From the NCBI GenBank assembly GCA_036407035.1, contig DASXAA010000186.1:1-64000 (forward strand): 64,000 nt of DNA, read 5' to 3'. The notes under the pieces were generated by a model. The model was not told the origin of the DNA. It saw only the letters and a program-made list of their open reading frames with translations, and ran no database searches. Numbering within the stretch: position 1 is the stretch's first letter; every line of letters begins with the position of its first letter. The translations under genes were made by a program, and so were the position numbers. Source of the DNA: JACVRW01 sp036407035. GTDB lineage: Bacteria > Actinomycetota > Thermoleophilia > Solirubrobacterales > Thermoleophilaceae. Shown in pieces: positions 45,553 through 54,746 of this stretch.

Positions 45553-45849
45553 CTAAACCGCTTCCCGCGTGTGCCCGTGGTCGATGCCGTGCTCGCGGTC
45601 CATGCGCGCTCCCCACCAGTAGGAGAGCGCCAGCCCGATCGCCGAGCCGGGAATCGCGATCAGCGCCTGGACGAGGTGCGTGTCGTCCTGGCCGGGCACC
45701 GTGCCGCCGTTGACGGCGAACCCGAACAGCGCGGCCGCGGCCACCGCGGCCAGGAAGGCGCCCACGATGCCGCCCCAGAAGCGGTCGGGCAGGAACACCG
45801 TGAAGTGCCACACGGCGATGCCCATCATGACCCAGACGACCATGCTCAT
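45553..45849 (-). CDS. Small integral membrane protein (GlsB/YeaQ-like)
   Basis: Protein of 98 residues with about three membrane helices: the first in MSMVVWVMMGIAVWHF, then GGIVGAFLAAVAAAALFGFA, and LIAIPGSAIGLALSYWWG. The GG-x-x-G-x-F-x-A-x-x motif recalls the GlsB/YeaQ/YmgE family, but the match is weak. The C-terminus is charged and His-rich (HGIDHGHTREAV). It lies 35 bases after secDF on the same strand, so may be co-transcribed. Function unknown. Confidence 0.7.
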   Translation of the reverse strand: MSMVVWVMMGIAVWHFTVFLPDRFWGGIVGAFLAAVAAAALFGFAVNGGTVPGQDDTHLVQALIAIPGSAIGLALSYWWGARMDREHGIDHGHTREAV

Positions 45850-45884
45850 CGGGCGTCTCCGATCGTTGTCCCGCGACCGCTCAT

Positions 45885-48800
45885 CTAGCGCCTCCCGTGC
45901 TTCTTCCTCGGCCGGTTCCGCTTCGGCTTCGGCTTCGGCGCCTTCGGGCCGGCCGTGCTCGTCACCGGTGACGTTCGCCGCCGCGGCCCGCCGTCGCCGG
46001 CCGGCTGGCGCGCCTCGTCGGCAGCCGCCGCGTCGCCCCGGTCCGGCGCCCCGTCCGCGGGCGCGCCGTCGGCGGGCGCCCCGTCCGGGGGCGGTGCGGG
46101 CCGGGCCGGCTGCGCCGGCGCAGCCGAAGCCGGGCGCTCTGCCGGCGCCGGAGGTGCGGGCTCAGGCGTGGTGGGTTCAGTGGCGGCGGTCCCCGGCGCC
46201 TCGACCTCCGGCGCCTCGACCTCCGGCGGCTCCGCCGCCACCGGCGGCGGCACCGCGGGCGGCGGCGCCTGCTTGCGGCCCGCGCGCGCCGGCAGACGGC
46301 GGCGGCGCCGCGCGGCCGGCACGGCGGCCTGCTCGTCGCCCAGCGACACGGCCGCGAACGCCGGCACGAACCCGTGCTCCTGGATCATCAGGCGGCGGCG
46401 ACGCATGTACACGGACTCGCGCTCCTTCCACTCCACCAGCACCGGAGTCGCGATGAAGATCGACGAGTACGCGCCCGACGCCACGCCGACCAGCAGCGCG
46501 AAGGCGAAGTCCTTGAGCGTCTCGCCGCCGAACAGGAGCAGCGAGCCGACCGGCATCAACACCACGAAGCTGGTCGCCAGGGACCGCGTCAACACCTCCG
46601 CCATCGAGCGGTTCGCGATCTGCGAGAAGGTGGCCCGCGGCATGCGCGGCACGTTCTCGCGTATTCGGTCGAACACGATCACGGTGTCGTAGAGCGAGTA
46701 GCCGATGATCGTGAGCAGCGCCGCGACCGTCGACGTCGTCACCTCCCGGTCGGTCAGCGCGTACACGCCCGCCGTGATCAACAGGTCGTGCGCCAAGGCG
46801 ATCAGCACCGGGACCGCGAACTTGAACTCGAACCGCATCCCGATGTAGAGCGAGATCAGGAGCAGCGACGCGATCACCGCGATGATCGCGGTGCGGGCGA
46901 TCTGCTCGCCGAAGGTGGGCCCGATCGAGGTTCGGTTCACCTCGTTCACGTCGAGCCCGAACTGCTTATTGAGCGCGTCCTCGATCTTCTGGTTCCTCGG
47001 CTCGAGCTTCGGCACCGCGATCTGCACCACGTTCTTGCCGAGGTCCGGGTCGTTGACCTGCTGGATCTTGGCGTCGCCGAAGCCGAGCGGCGAGATCACG
47101 GCCCGCACCTGCTGGACGCTCGCCGGCCGCTCGAGCGGCGTGGTGATCCGCGTGCCCGACTCGAAGTCGATGCCGAAGTTGATCCCGAGCGTGGCGATCG
47201 CGATCGCGCCCGCGGCGATGATCGCGCCGGAGAACGAGAAGAACCAGCGCGAGTTCCCCATGAAGTCGAAGTGCCAGCCCTTGCGCTCCTTGCCCACGCC
47301 CAGCGCGCTCGGCCGCTGGAGCAGCCGCGAGCGCGCCATCGAGCCGAGGATCGCCGAGGTGGCGAGCACCGCCGTGAACAGCGACACGATCGTGCCGACG
47401 CCCAGCGTGAACGCGAAGCCCTTGACCCCGGCCGTCGCGAGCGTGAAGAGGATGAACGCGACGCCGATCGTGACGACGTTCGCGTCGATGATCGTCTTGA
47501 GCGCCTTCGAGTACCCGGTCGCGATCGCGGCCGGGATCGATCTGCCTCCGCGCACCTCTTCCTTGATGCGCTCGTACATGACGATGTTGGCGTCGGCCGC
47601 GACCGCCAGCGTCAGCACGAGTCCCGCGATCCCCGGCAGCGTGAGCGTGATCGGGATCAGCTTCACGAGCGCGAACAGCAGCGCCGCGTAGATCAGCAGC
47701 GCCCCCGTGGCCACGAGGCCGAGCACGCGGTAGAAGACGAGCAGGAAGAGGATCGTCAGGATCAGCCCGGCGGCGCCGGCGATCAGGCCCTGATGCAGCG
47801 CCTGCTTGCCGAGCGTCGCCGAGACCTGCGTCTGCGAGATCAGCTTGAGCTCGATCGGCAGCGCGCCGATGCGCAGGTTCTCGGCCAGGTCCTGGGTCTC
47901 CTGGAGCGAGCCGATGTTCTCGATCTGGGCCCCGGTGCGGCCGTCGATCCCCTCCGGGTTCTGGACGAAGTCGATCGTCGCCAGCGACACGATCCGGTTG
48001 TCGAGCGCGATCGCGAAGCGCTGGAACGCCTGGGACTTGTCCGACCCGGGCGGCAGCTGGATGCTCAGCTCCTGGCCGCGCTCGGCCTCCCGCTTGGTGG
48101 CCGCGGCGAACGCCTTGCGCCCCTTGTCGGTGAACTCCATCGTCACCACGGGGGCGTTCGTCTGCGGGTCGAAGTTCTGCTCCGGGTTCTTGATGTCCTT
48201 ACCGGACAGCTCCGAGTCGTCCTCGAGGACGAAGTACTGCTGGAGCGTGTCGGGCGCGTTCGGCGGCTTCTCCGCCTGGAGGACGATGATCCCCTGCGGG
48301 ACCTTGATCACCTGTGAGCCCGACGGCGGGCCGCCCGGGCCGAACGCCTCCATCTCCTCCTTGCACTCGGTGCCCTTCGGGTACTTGTTGGGCGGGCCGG
48401 GCTGCTTGTTGAAGTCGGCCAGCAGCTCCTTGCATGTGGCGGACGCCTGGTAGCCGGGCACGCGCATCGGCTTCCCGTCCGGGCCGATCGGCAGCTCGTC
48501 GGGGCCGAACAGGTAGTAGCGGTCGCCGGCGGTGTCGTTCGCCCTGTCCGCCTCCTCCGGCGTCATGTCGGAGTCGGCCGGCACGTCGGTCTTCTCAGCC
48601 TTGGGCTTCTGCTTCGAGGCGAGCTCGACCGCCTGGAACAGGGCCCTCTGTCCCGTGAACGGCTGGTTCGGCCCGCGCGGGCCGAGCACGTTCGGCTCCC
48701 AGTCGTAGAACTGAAGCTGCGCGGTGCTGCCCACCTGCTCGATCGCCCGCTGGGCGTTCTGGACCGACGGCAGCCCGACCGAGATCTGCGTGGCGCCCGC

Positions 48801-49049
48801 CCTCTGGATCTCCGGCTCGGACACGCCCAGGGAGTCCGTGCGCTTGCGGATCGTCTCGATCGCGTCGTCCACGGCCTGGGGGGTCACCTCGGGCACCTGC
48901 GGCGTCGGCCGGCCCTCGTAGACCAGCTCGATGCCGCCCTGGAGGTCGAGGCCGAGCTTCGTCGGCTTGGTGACGATCACGACACCGGCCGCGATCAGCA
49001 GCGCGAAGACGACGCCGAGGATCGCCAAGTTGCGGGTCCGGCTGGTCAC
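45885..49049 (-). CDS. secDF: SecD-SecF fusion protein with basic C-terminal tail
   Basis: Sec translocon accessory protein of 1,054 residues, in one chain. SecD: first helix about 7-27, conserved GLDLQGGI near residue 33-40, large outer domain, and helices to about 590. SecF then begins (HFDFMGNSRWFFSF) with a second helical half. The pair uses proton flow to pull exported proteins outward. The last 170 residues are disordered, Pro/Ala-rich with short EVEAP and DGAPA repeats, and end in a Lys/Arg cluster. Start GTG 49049 overlaps the TGA of the upstream gene in GTGA. Separate secD and secF are the more common arrangement in actinobacteria. Confidence 0.93.
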   Translation of the reverse strand: MTSRTRNLAILGVVFALLIAAGVVIVTKPTKLGLDLQGGIELVYEGRPTPQVPEVTPQAVDDAIETIRKRTDSLGVSEPEIQRAGATQISVGLPSVQNAQRAIEQVGSTAQLQFYDWEPNVLGPRGPNQPFTGQRALFQAVELASKQKPKAEKTDVPADSDMTPEEADRANDTAGDRYYLFGPDELPIGPDGKPMRVPGYQASATCKELLADFNKQPGPPNKYPKGTECKEEMEAFGPGGPPSGSQVIKVPQGIIVLQAEKPPNAPDTLQQYFVLEDDSELSGKDIKNPEQNFDPQTNAPVVTMEFTDKGRKAFAAATKREAERGQELSIQLPPGSDKSQAFQRFAIALDNRIVSLATIDFVQNPEGIDGRTGAQIENIGSLQETQDLAENLRIGALPIELKLISQTQVSATLGKQALHQGLIAGAAGLILTILFLLVFYRVLGLVATGALLIYAALLFALVKLIPITLTLPGIAGLVLTLAVAADANIVMYERIKEEVRGGRSIPAAIATGYSKALKTIIDANVVTIGVAFILFTLATAGVKGFAFTLGVGTIVSLFTAVLATSAILGSMARSRLLQRPSALGVGKERKGWHFDFMGNSRWFFSFSGAIIAAGAIAIATLGINFGIDFESGTRITTPLERPASVQQVRAVISPLGFGDAKIQQVNDPDLGKNVVQIAVPKLEPRNQKIEDALNKQFGLDVNEVNRTSIGPTFGEQIARTAIIAVIASLLLISLYIGMRFEFKFAVPVLIALAHDLLITAGVYALTDREVTTSTVAALLTIIGYSLYDTVIVFDRIRENVPRMPRATFSQIANRSMAEVLTRSLATSFVVLMPVGSLLLFGGETLKDFAFALLVGVASGAYSSIFIATPVLVEWKERESVYMRRRRLMIQEHGFVPAFAAVSLGDEQAAVPAARRRRRLPARAGRKQAPPPAVPPPVAAEPPEVEAPEVEAPGTAATEPTTPEPAPPAPAERPASAAPAQPARPAPPPDGAPADGAPADGAPDRGDAAAADEARQPAGDGGPRRRTSPVTSTAGPKAPKPKPKRNRPRKKHGRR

Positions 49050-49495
49050 GAGATCTTGGGAGTCAACACGAGCAGGAGGCCGCCGTCGTCGTCGTAGGCG
49101 GGGAAGATGTCGGCTTTCGCCGCTTCGGGCCGGTCACCTTCAGCGTTAACGGTCACGGGCTTGTCGAGCACTCGCACGCCCCATTCGAGGGCGGTTCCGA
49201 TGTGGTCGTCGCCATTCTCGAACTCCAGGTGTAGTACGTCCTGAACCGGACGTCCGATCACGTCCATGTCGCCGAGGCCGGTCAGCTCGCGCGCGCCCTT
49301 GCCGGTCCCGATCAGCCGGCCCTGCTGGTCAAGTATGAAGAAGGCGGCGTTCGGCGCCGGGTAGTAGTCGTCGAGCAGCTCGAACAGGAAGCCGAACCCG
49401 CACCGCTTGCAGGCTCGGGGGCGCTCGCCGAAGCCCGCGGAGCGCTCGGCGGCTGTCAGGCGATTGCCGCAATTCGGGCAGATGAAGATCGGCAT
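49046..49495 (-). CDS. Zinc-ribbon plus PAS domain protein
   Basis: Protein of 149 residues. The N-terminus holds a zinc ribbon (CPNCGNRLTAAERSAG through CKRCGFGF) with four cysteines. The rest resembles a PAS sensor fold (AAFFILDQQGRLIGTGKGARELTGLGDMDVIGRPVQDVL), a domain that binds small ligands or proteins. The last residues, VLTPKIS, precede the TGA that overlaps the GTG of secDF, so the two are coupled. A role in sensing at the Sec system is inference only. No DNA-binding or kinase domain is attached. Confidence 0.75.
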   Translation of the reverse strand: MPIFICPNCGNRLTAAERSAGFGERPRACKRCGFGFLFELLDDYYPAPNAAFFILDQQGRLIGTGKGARELTGLGDMDVIGRPVQDVLHLEFENGDDHIGTALEWGVRVLDKPVTVNAEGDRPEAAKADIFPAYDDDGGLLLVLTPKIS

Positions 49496-49570
49496 GAAGG
49501 CACAAGGGTAGGCGGTGGCCTTAAGAGCAGATTAGTGGCGTGCCCGCCGAGGCGCGTGGCCAGAGCCCGC

Positions 49571-50611
49571 TCAGAAGAGGCGCTCGGCGCCGCCCCGCGG
49601 CGCCTTCAGCCCGAGGTGCCGGTAGGCGGCCTCGGTCGCCACCCGCCCGCGCGGCGTGCGCATAAGGAAGCCCTGCTGCAGCAGGTACGGCTCGTAGACG
49701 TCCTCGATCGTGTCCGCCTCCTCCCCCACCGCCACCGCCAGCGTGCCGAGCCCGACCGGCCCACCGCCGAACTTGCCGCAGATCGCGGCCAGGATCTCGC
49801 GGTCGAGCCGGTCGAGGCCGGCCGGGTCCACCTCCAACAGGTCGAGCGCCTCGGCGGCCACGCCGGCGTCGATCCGCCCGGTGCCGCGCACCTCGGCGAA
49901 GTCGCGCACGCGCTTCAGCAGCCTGTTGGCCACTCGCGGCGTCCCGCGGGCGCGGGCGGCGATCGTCTCGGCTCCGGCGTCGTCGATCTCGATCTCGAGG
50001 ATCCCCGCCGAGCGGCGCACGATCCGCGCCAGCTCCTGCGGCCCGTACAGCTCGAGGCGGTGCGTCACGCCGAAACGGTCCCGCAGCGGCGTCGTCAGGA
50101 GGCCGGTGCGCGTGGTGGCGCCGATGAGCGTGAACTCGGGCAGGTCGAGCGTGACCACGCGTGCGCCGGCGCCCTGGCCGACCGTGATCGGCAGCCGGCG
50201 GTCCTCCATCGCCGGATAGAAGGTCTCCTCCAGAGCCCGCGGCAGCCGGTGGATCTCGTCGACGAAGAACACGCTGCGGCGGTTGAGGGCCGTGAGGTAG
50301 CTGGCCACGTCGCCCTTGCGCTCGAGCGCGGGGCCGGCCGTGGGGACGAAGTCCACGCCGAGCTCGGCCGCCACGATCTGCGCCAGCGAGGTCTTGCCGA
50401 GGCCGGGCGGCCCCGCGAGCAGCACGTGGTCGAGCGCCTCGCCCCGCCTCAGCGCGGCCTCGATGAATACCGCCAGTTGGTCCTTGACCCGGTCCTGGCC
50501 CACGAAGTCCTCGAGGCGCTTCGGGCGCAGCGAGCGGTCGAAGTCGTCCTCCGCGTCGAGCACGGCCGGATCGTGGATGCGCTCGACGCCGGGTGTGCGG
50601 ATGCCGGTCAT
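49571..50611 (-). CDS. ruvB: Holliday junction branch-migration ATPase RuvB
   Basis: AAA+ motor of 346 residues that drives branch migration with RuvA. The Walker A GPPGLGKT is at residues 67-74, Walker B ending VDEIHRL at about 117-122, the arginine finger region is in GATTRTGLLT, and the C-terminal winged helix ends FLMRTPRGRVATEAAYRHLG. Its ATG (50611) overlaps the ruvA stop in ATGA. Fourth gene of yebC-ruvC-ruvA-ruvB. Confidence 0.97.
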   Translation of the reverse strand: MTGIRTPGVERIHDPAVLDAEDDFDRSLRPKRLEDFVGQDRVKDQLAVFIEAALRRGEALDHVLLAGPPGLGKTSLAQIVAAELGVDFVPTAGPALERKGDVASYLTALNRRSVFFVDEIHRLPRALEETFYPAMEDRRLPITVGQGAGARVVTLDLPEFTLIGATTRTGLLTTPLRDRFGVTHRLELYGPQELARIVRRSAGILEIEIDDAGAETIAARARGTPRVANRLLKRVRDFAEVRGTGRIDAGVAAEALDLLEVDPAGLDRLDREILAAICGKFGGGPVGLGTLAVAVGEEADTIEDVYEPYLLQQGFLMRTPRGRVATEAAYRHLGLKAPRGGAERLF

Positions 50612-51186
50612 CTCGCCGCCCGCAGCGCCTCCGCGATCAGGTCCTCGGGCGAGTCGCCGTCGGCGCCGTCCAGCAGGCCGTCCGCCTCCTGGGGCGTGAA
50701 CCCGAGCCCCAGCAGGCCCTCGCGCGCGATCGCGCGCGGGTCGTCGCTTGCCGTGCGGCGCACGACGATCTCGTCGCTGACCTTGCCGGCCACCTTCTCC
50801 CGCAGCTCGACGATGATCCGCTCGGCCGTCCTCTTGCCGATCCCCGGGACCGCCTGGAAGCGGGCCGTGTCGCCGGAGGCGATCGCGTTCAGGAGCTCCC
50901 GCGCGCTCCCGCCCGAGAGCACCGCCAGGGCGACCTTCGGGCCGACTCCCTGCACGCCGATCAGCATCAGGAACAGCTCCCGCTCGGCCTCGGTCGCGAA
51001 CCCGAACAGCTGGATCGAGTCGTCGCGGAGCACCAGATGGGCGTGGAGCGTGGTCTCGCGGCCGCTGCCCGGGACCTCCCGCAGCGTCTCCGCGGACACA
51101 GCCAGCCGGTAGCCGACCCCGGCCGCCTCCACGACCACGTGGCCCGGCTGGCGGGCCAGCACGGTGCCCGACACCGACGCGATCAT
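50608..51186 (-). CDS. ruvA: Holliday junction DNA-binding protein RuvA
   Basis: Protein of 192 residues. The OB-fold domain starts MIASVSGTVLARQPGHVVVEA; two helix-hairpin-helix motifs follow, GVQGVGPKVALAVLSG and VPGIGKRTAERIIVEL; domain III has LLGLGFTPQEADGLLDGA, which contacts RuvB. Start ATG 51186 overlaps the ruvC TGA in ATGA; the frame upstream is only a shadow of ruvC. The linker between domains II and III is short. Confidence 0.95.
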   Translation of the reverse strand: MIASVSGTVLARQPGHVVVEAAGVGYRLAVSAETLREVPGSGRETTLHAHLVLRDDSIQLFGFATEAERELFLMLIGVQGVGPKVALAVLSGGSARELLNAIASGDTARFQAVPGIGKRTAERIIVELREKVAGKVSDEIVVRRTASDDPRAIAREGLLGLGFTPQEADGLLDGADGDSPEDLIAEALRAAR

Positions 51187-51671
51187 GCGAGTGCCGCCTT
51201 CAGGGGACTGCCGTTGGCGTGGCAGATGGCGACCGCGAGCGCGTCGGCGGCATGGTCGGGCCGCGGCGGCTCGTGCAGGCCGAGCAGCGCGCCGACCATC
51301 CGCTGCACCTGCTCCTTCGGGGCGCCGCCCGTGCCGCACACAGCCTGCTTCACCGCCTGCGGCGTGTACGAGAAGCACGGCACCCCGGCCATCCCGGCGG
51401 ACAGCAGCACGACCCCGCGCGCCTGCCCGACGGCGAACGCCGTGTGCGCGTTGCGGCCGAAGTAGACCTCCTCCACCGCGAGCGCCTCCGGCCGGTGCTC
51501 AGAGATCAGGTCGCAGATGCGCGCGTGGATGTGCGCCAGCCGGCGCTCCAGCGGCGCCGGGCGCGTCTCGATCACCCCGCCGTCGAGCGCCGCGAGGCTC
51601 TGGCCGCGCGAGAGGACGACGCCGTAGCCCGTGTGCGCGGTGCCCGGATCGATGCCGAGGACGATCACCAC
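51183..51671 (-). CDS. ruvC: Crossover junction endodeoxyribonuclease RuvC
   Basis: Holliday junction resolvase of 162 residues. The RNase H-like fold starts VLGIDPGTAHTGYGV with catalytic Asp8; the second acidic residue is in LAVEEVYFGRN, and the C-terminal motif HAADALAVAICH holds the last acidic pair. Start GTG 51671 (GTG 51668 also possible). It lies 40 bases after yebC and overlaps ruvA by four bases. Confidence 0.95.
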   Translation of the reverse strand: MVIVLGIDPGTAHTGYGVVLSRGQSLAALDGGVIETRPAPLERRLAHIHARICDLISEHRPEALAVEEVYFGRNAHTAFAVGQARGVVLLSAGMAGVPCFSYTPQAVKQAVCGTGGAPKEQVQRMVGALLGLHEPPRPDHAADALAVAICHANGSPLKAALA

Positions 51672-51711
51672 CGCAGGGATTCTGCGTCCGCGGGCGGACG
51701 CCTTCCCGGAC

Positions 51712-52464
51712 CTACACCGCTGCGACGCGCTCGAGCACGTCCGCGTCCACGTCGAAGTTGGCGTGGACCGCCTGAACGTCGTCGTGGTCCTCGAGCGCCT
51801 CGATCAGTCGCATCAGCGACCCGACCTGGCCCTCGTCGACCGGCGTGCGGGTGGTCGGGCGCATCACGATCTCCGCCGACTGCAGCTCCACGCCGGCGCT
51901 CTCGAGCGCCTCGCGCACCGCGGACAGCTCCGCCGGACCGGTCACGACCTCCCACACGTCCCCGTCGAGGGAGAGGTCCTCGGCGCCGGCGTCGATCGCC
52001 GGCAGGAGGTCGTCCTCCGTGTATCGCGCGCCGTCGACCACGATCTCGCCCTTCTTCTCGAACGTCCACGCCACCGAGCCCGGCTCGCCCAGGCTGCCGC
52101 CGGCCTTCGTGAACATGTGCCGCACCTCCGAGCCGGTGCGGTTGCGGTTGTCCGTCAGCGCCTCGACGAGGATCGCCACGCCGCCCGGGCCGTAGCCCTC
52201 GTACACGACGTTCTCGTAGGCGTCGGCGTCCGAGTCGGCGCCGGTGCCCTTCGCGATCGCGCGCTCGATGTTGTCCTTGGGCATGCTGGCGTCGCGGGCC
52301 TTCTGGACCGCGAGCGCGAGCGACGGGTTGCCGTCGGGATCGCCACCGCCCTCACGCGCGGCGACCGTGATCGCGCGCGACAGCTTCGTGAACAGCTGCC
52401 CGCGCTTTGCGTCGACGGCCTTCTTCTTGTGCTTGATCGACGCCCATTTGGAGTGCCCGGCCAT
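51712..52464 (-). CDS. yebC: YebC/PmpR family regulator or translation factor
   Basis: Protein of 250 residues, full length for the family. The N-terminal signature MAGHSKWASIKHKKKAVDA and the block SMPKDNIERAIAKG match YebC; the acidic middle and C-terminal domains follow. Members act as transcription regulators and as helpers in translation of proline-rich runs. Start ATG 52464. It is the first gene of yebC-ruvCAB, the usual order in bacteria, and is divergent from the flavin monooxygenase gene. Confidence 0.95.
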   Translation of the reverse strand: MAGHSKWASIKHKKKAVDAKRGQLFTKLSRAITVAAREGGGDPDGNPSLALAVQKARDASMPKDNIERAIAKGTGADSDADAYENVVYEGYGPGGVAILVEALTDNRNRTGSEVRHMFTKAGGSLGEPGSVAWTFEKKGEIVVDGARYTEDDLLPAIDAGAEDLSLDGDVWEVVTGPAELSAVREALESAGVELQSAEIVMRPTTRTPVDEGQVGSLMRLIEALEDHDDVQAVHANFDVDADVLERVAAV

Positions 52465-52520
52465 GGCGACCAGTCTACGCGCGGGAATGCGGACGAGGCT
52501 CCGATCGTCAACCCCTATGG

Positions 52521-53639
52521 ATGGAGCGAATCCTGATCGTCGGCGGAGGGATCGCGGGCCTCTCGCTCGCGAGCGCGCTCCGACGCCAGGGCTTCGCGCC
52601 TGAGCTGGCGGAGCGAAGGCCCGTCTGGCCGGCCGTCGGTGCGGGCATCGCGCTGCATGCGAACGCCGTCCGCGTCCTGCGCGAGCTCGGCCTCTGCGAC
52701 GCGATCGACGAGGCGTCCGCCCCCTTCCCGCGGTGGTCCTTCCGCGACCAGGACGGCGAGCCGCTCTGCGACACCGACCTCGAGGACCTCTGGACCGACG
52801 TCGGCCCCTGCCTCGGCATCACGCGAGTTCACCTCCAGCGGATCCTGGCCGGCGCCGCCGCCGCGCTGCCGCACCGTCTGGGGGTCGCGATCGCCGAGCT
52901 GCGGCAGGACGGTGACCGCGTCCACGTCGAGATGACCGACGGCTCGTCGGGCTACTACGACCTCGTCGTCGGCGCCGATGGCATCTATTCGACCGTCCGC
53001 CGGCTCGCCATCGGTCCGGTCGAGCCCAGCTACGCGGGCACGATGGCCTGGCGGAGCGTCATACGCACGCGGCCGCCGGGCGTGGACCACCTGATGATCC
53101 TCATGGGCGAGGGCCGCTTCTTCGGGCTCGTGCCGGTCGGCGGCGGGCAGACCTACGGGTTCGCGGGGCTCGACTCGGACCGCTTCGACGACCCCCTCGA
53201 GGGCCGCCTCGAGCGCTTCCGAGAGCGGTTCGAGGCCTTCGGCGGCCCCGTGCCGGACTACCTCGCGGCCCTGGAGAGCGACGAGCAGCTCCACGTCTCG
53301 CCGATCGAGTGGATGGAGCTCGACCGCTGGCACACCGGCCGCGTGGTCCTGATCGGCGACGCCGCCCACGCCGCGCCGCCTCACATGGGCGAGGGCGGCG
53401 CGATGGCGATGGAGGACGCCGTGGTCCTGGCCGCCGCGCTGCGGTCGGAGGCGACCGTCGAGGCCGCGCTCGAGCTCTACGAGGAGCGGCGCAGGCCGCG
53501 CGCCGAGTGGGTCCAGGAGCAGAGCCGCGTGGCCGCGCGCGCGTGGCTGCTGCCGGCGGCGGTCCGCAACGCCGCGCTGCGCGAGCGCGGCGACCAGATG
53601 CTGCGCGAGCGCTACCGGCCGCTGATCGCGGTGCCGTAG
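52521..53639 (+). CDS. FAD-dependent monooxygenase (PHBH-like)
   Basis: Flavoprotein hydroxylase of 372 residues. The dinucleotide motif GGGIAG is at residues 8-13; the second FAD motif is VLIGDAAHAAPPHMGEGG, and the DG motif is VVGADGIYSTVR. It resembles kynurenine/salicylate-type or zeaxanthin-epoxidase-like enzymes; the substrate cannot be told. Start ATG at 52521 is chosen; an in-frame ATG two codons earlier (52515) is also possible. It is divergent from yebC and ends 3 bases from the convergent aminopeptidase stop. There is no reductase gene nearby. Confidence 0.9.
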   Translation: MERILIVGGGIAGLSLASALRRQGFAPELAERRPVWPAVGAGIALHANAVRVLRELGLCDAIDEASAPFPRWSFRDQDGEPLCDTDLEDLWTDVGPCLGITRVHLQRILAGAAAALPHRLGVAIAELRQDGDRVHVEMTDGSSGYYDLVVGADGIYSTVRRLAIGPVEPSYAGTMAWRSVIRTRPPGVDHLMILMGEGRFFGLVPVGGGQTYGFAGLDSDRFDDPLEGRLERFRERFEAFGGPVPDYLAALESDEQLHVSPIEWMELDRWHTGRVVLIGDAAHAAPPHMGEGGAMAMEDAVVLAAALRSEATVEAALELYEERRRPRAEWVQEQSRVAARAWLLPAAVRNAALRERGDQMLRERYRPLIAVP

Positions 53640-53642
53640 GCC

Positions 53643-54746
53643 CTAGACGACGAAGCGCCCGTCCCGCTGCAGCTCCACCCCGTCGACGGTGATGGAGCCG
53701 CCCTGGCGGAGGTCGCAAACCATGTCCCAGTGGACGGCGGAGTTGTTCGTGCCGCCCGTCTCGGGGTAGCTCATCCCGACCGCCAGGTGCACCGTGCCGC
53801 CGATCTTCTCGTCGAGAAGGATCTCCTTCGTGCCGGTCGCGATGCCGTAGTTCGTGCCGATGCCGAGCTCTCCCAGCCGGCGGGCGCCGTCGTCCGTGTC
53901 GAGCATCTCGATCAGGAACTCCTCGCCCTTGTCGGCGGTCGCGTCCACGACCTTGCCGTCCTCGAAGCGCAGCTTCACGCCGGCCACCTCGCGCCCCCCG
54001 TAGCTGGCCGGGAACGAGAACGCGATCTCGCCGTTCACGGAGTCCTCGACCGGGCCGGTGAAGAACTCGCCGTCGGGCATGTTGTGCTCGCCCGTGCAAG
54101 GGATCCAGGTGCGCTCTGCAACGCCGAGCGTGACGTCGGTGCCGGGCCCCTGCACGCGCACCTCCTCCTTGCCCTGGATCCAGTCGGTCAGCCGGTTCAC
54201 CTCGTCCGACTGGCGCTGCCACGCGGTCACGGGCTCGCTGTCGCCCACCAGGCAGGCGGCGTAGTAGAAGTCCTCGTACTGCTTCAGCGACATCCCCGCC
54301 TCGCTCGCGTACGCGTGTGTCGGGAACAGCGTCAGCGACCAGCGGTACTCGCCGGAGGCGGTGCGGCGCATCATCGTCTCGAGCAGGGGCCGGCGCGCCT
54401 TCTGGGCGCGCGCCTGCTTCTTCGGGTCGGCGCCAGAGAGCTCGCGCGTGTTGACCTCGGACATGATCGCGATGCGCACGTCCGTGTTTTCGACCACCCA
54501 CTGGGTCGTGGGCGGGATCCACTCGAGCTGCTCGTCGGAGCCCAGCTCGTACAGCGCCGGCTGCGCCCCCTCCGTGGTGAGCACCATGATCGGCAGCCCG
54601 CCCGCGCGCAGCACCTCCTCGTACACGGCCTGCACGAGCGGCTCGGCGGGGGTGCTGCCCTGGATCGCGCACACGTCGCCCTTCTTCACGCGCGTGGAGT
54701 AGCGGACGAGGATCTGGGCGAGGGCTTCGGCCCGCTGGTCCCTCAC
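53643..54746 (-). CDS. M29 family aminopeptidase
   Basis: Metalloaminopeptidase of 367 residues like the thermophilic M29 enzymes (AmpS/PepS). Motifs include CTGEHNMPDGEFFTGPVEDSVNG with metal-binding Glu and Asp, VVDATADKGEEFL, and the C-terminal HLAVGMSYPETGGTNNSAVH and HWDMVCDLR with the metal-binding His and Asp residues. It removes N-terminal residues of peptides in the cytoplasm. Start GTG 54746 overlaps the pdxT TGA in GTGA, so the gene follows pdxS-pdxT in one operon. The frame remains open to 54908 but that part is pdxT out of frame. Confidence 0.93.
   Translation of the reverse strand: MRDQRAEALAQILVRYSTRVKKGDVCAIQGSTPAEPLVQAVYEEVLRAGGLPIMVLTTEGAQPALYELGSDEQLEWIPPTTQWVVENTDVRIAIMSEVNTRELSGADPKKQARAQKARRPLLETMMRRTASGEYRWSLTLFPTHAYASEAGMSLKQYEDFYYAACLVGDSEPVTAWQRQSDEVNRLTDWIQGKEEVRVQGPGTDVTLGVAERTWIPCTGEHNMPDGEFFTGPVEDSVNGEIAFSFPASYGGREVAGVKLRFEDGKVVDATADKGEEFLIEMLDTDDGARRLGELGIGTNYGIATGTKEILLDEKIGGTVHLAVGMSYPETGGTNNSAVHWDMVCDLRQGGSITVDGVELQRDGRFVV

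Noticed and set aside
46177..46431. Frames opposite and within the Pro/Ala-rich end of secDF
   Set aside because: Low-complexity GC-rich coding keeps all frames open; only the secDF frame joins a membrane protein.
53640..53642. Palindrome TAGGCCCTA across two convergent stops at the flavin monooxygenase and aminopeptidase ends
   Set aside because: It arises simply from two stop codons flanking a 3-base gap and is too short to be a terminator.
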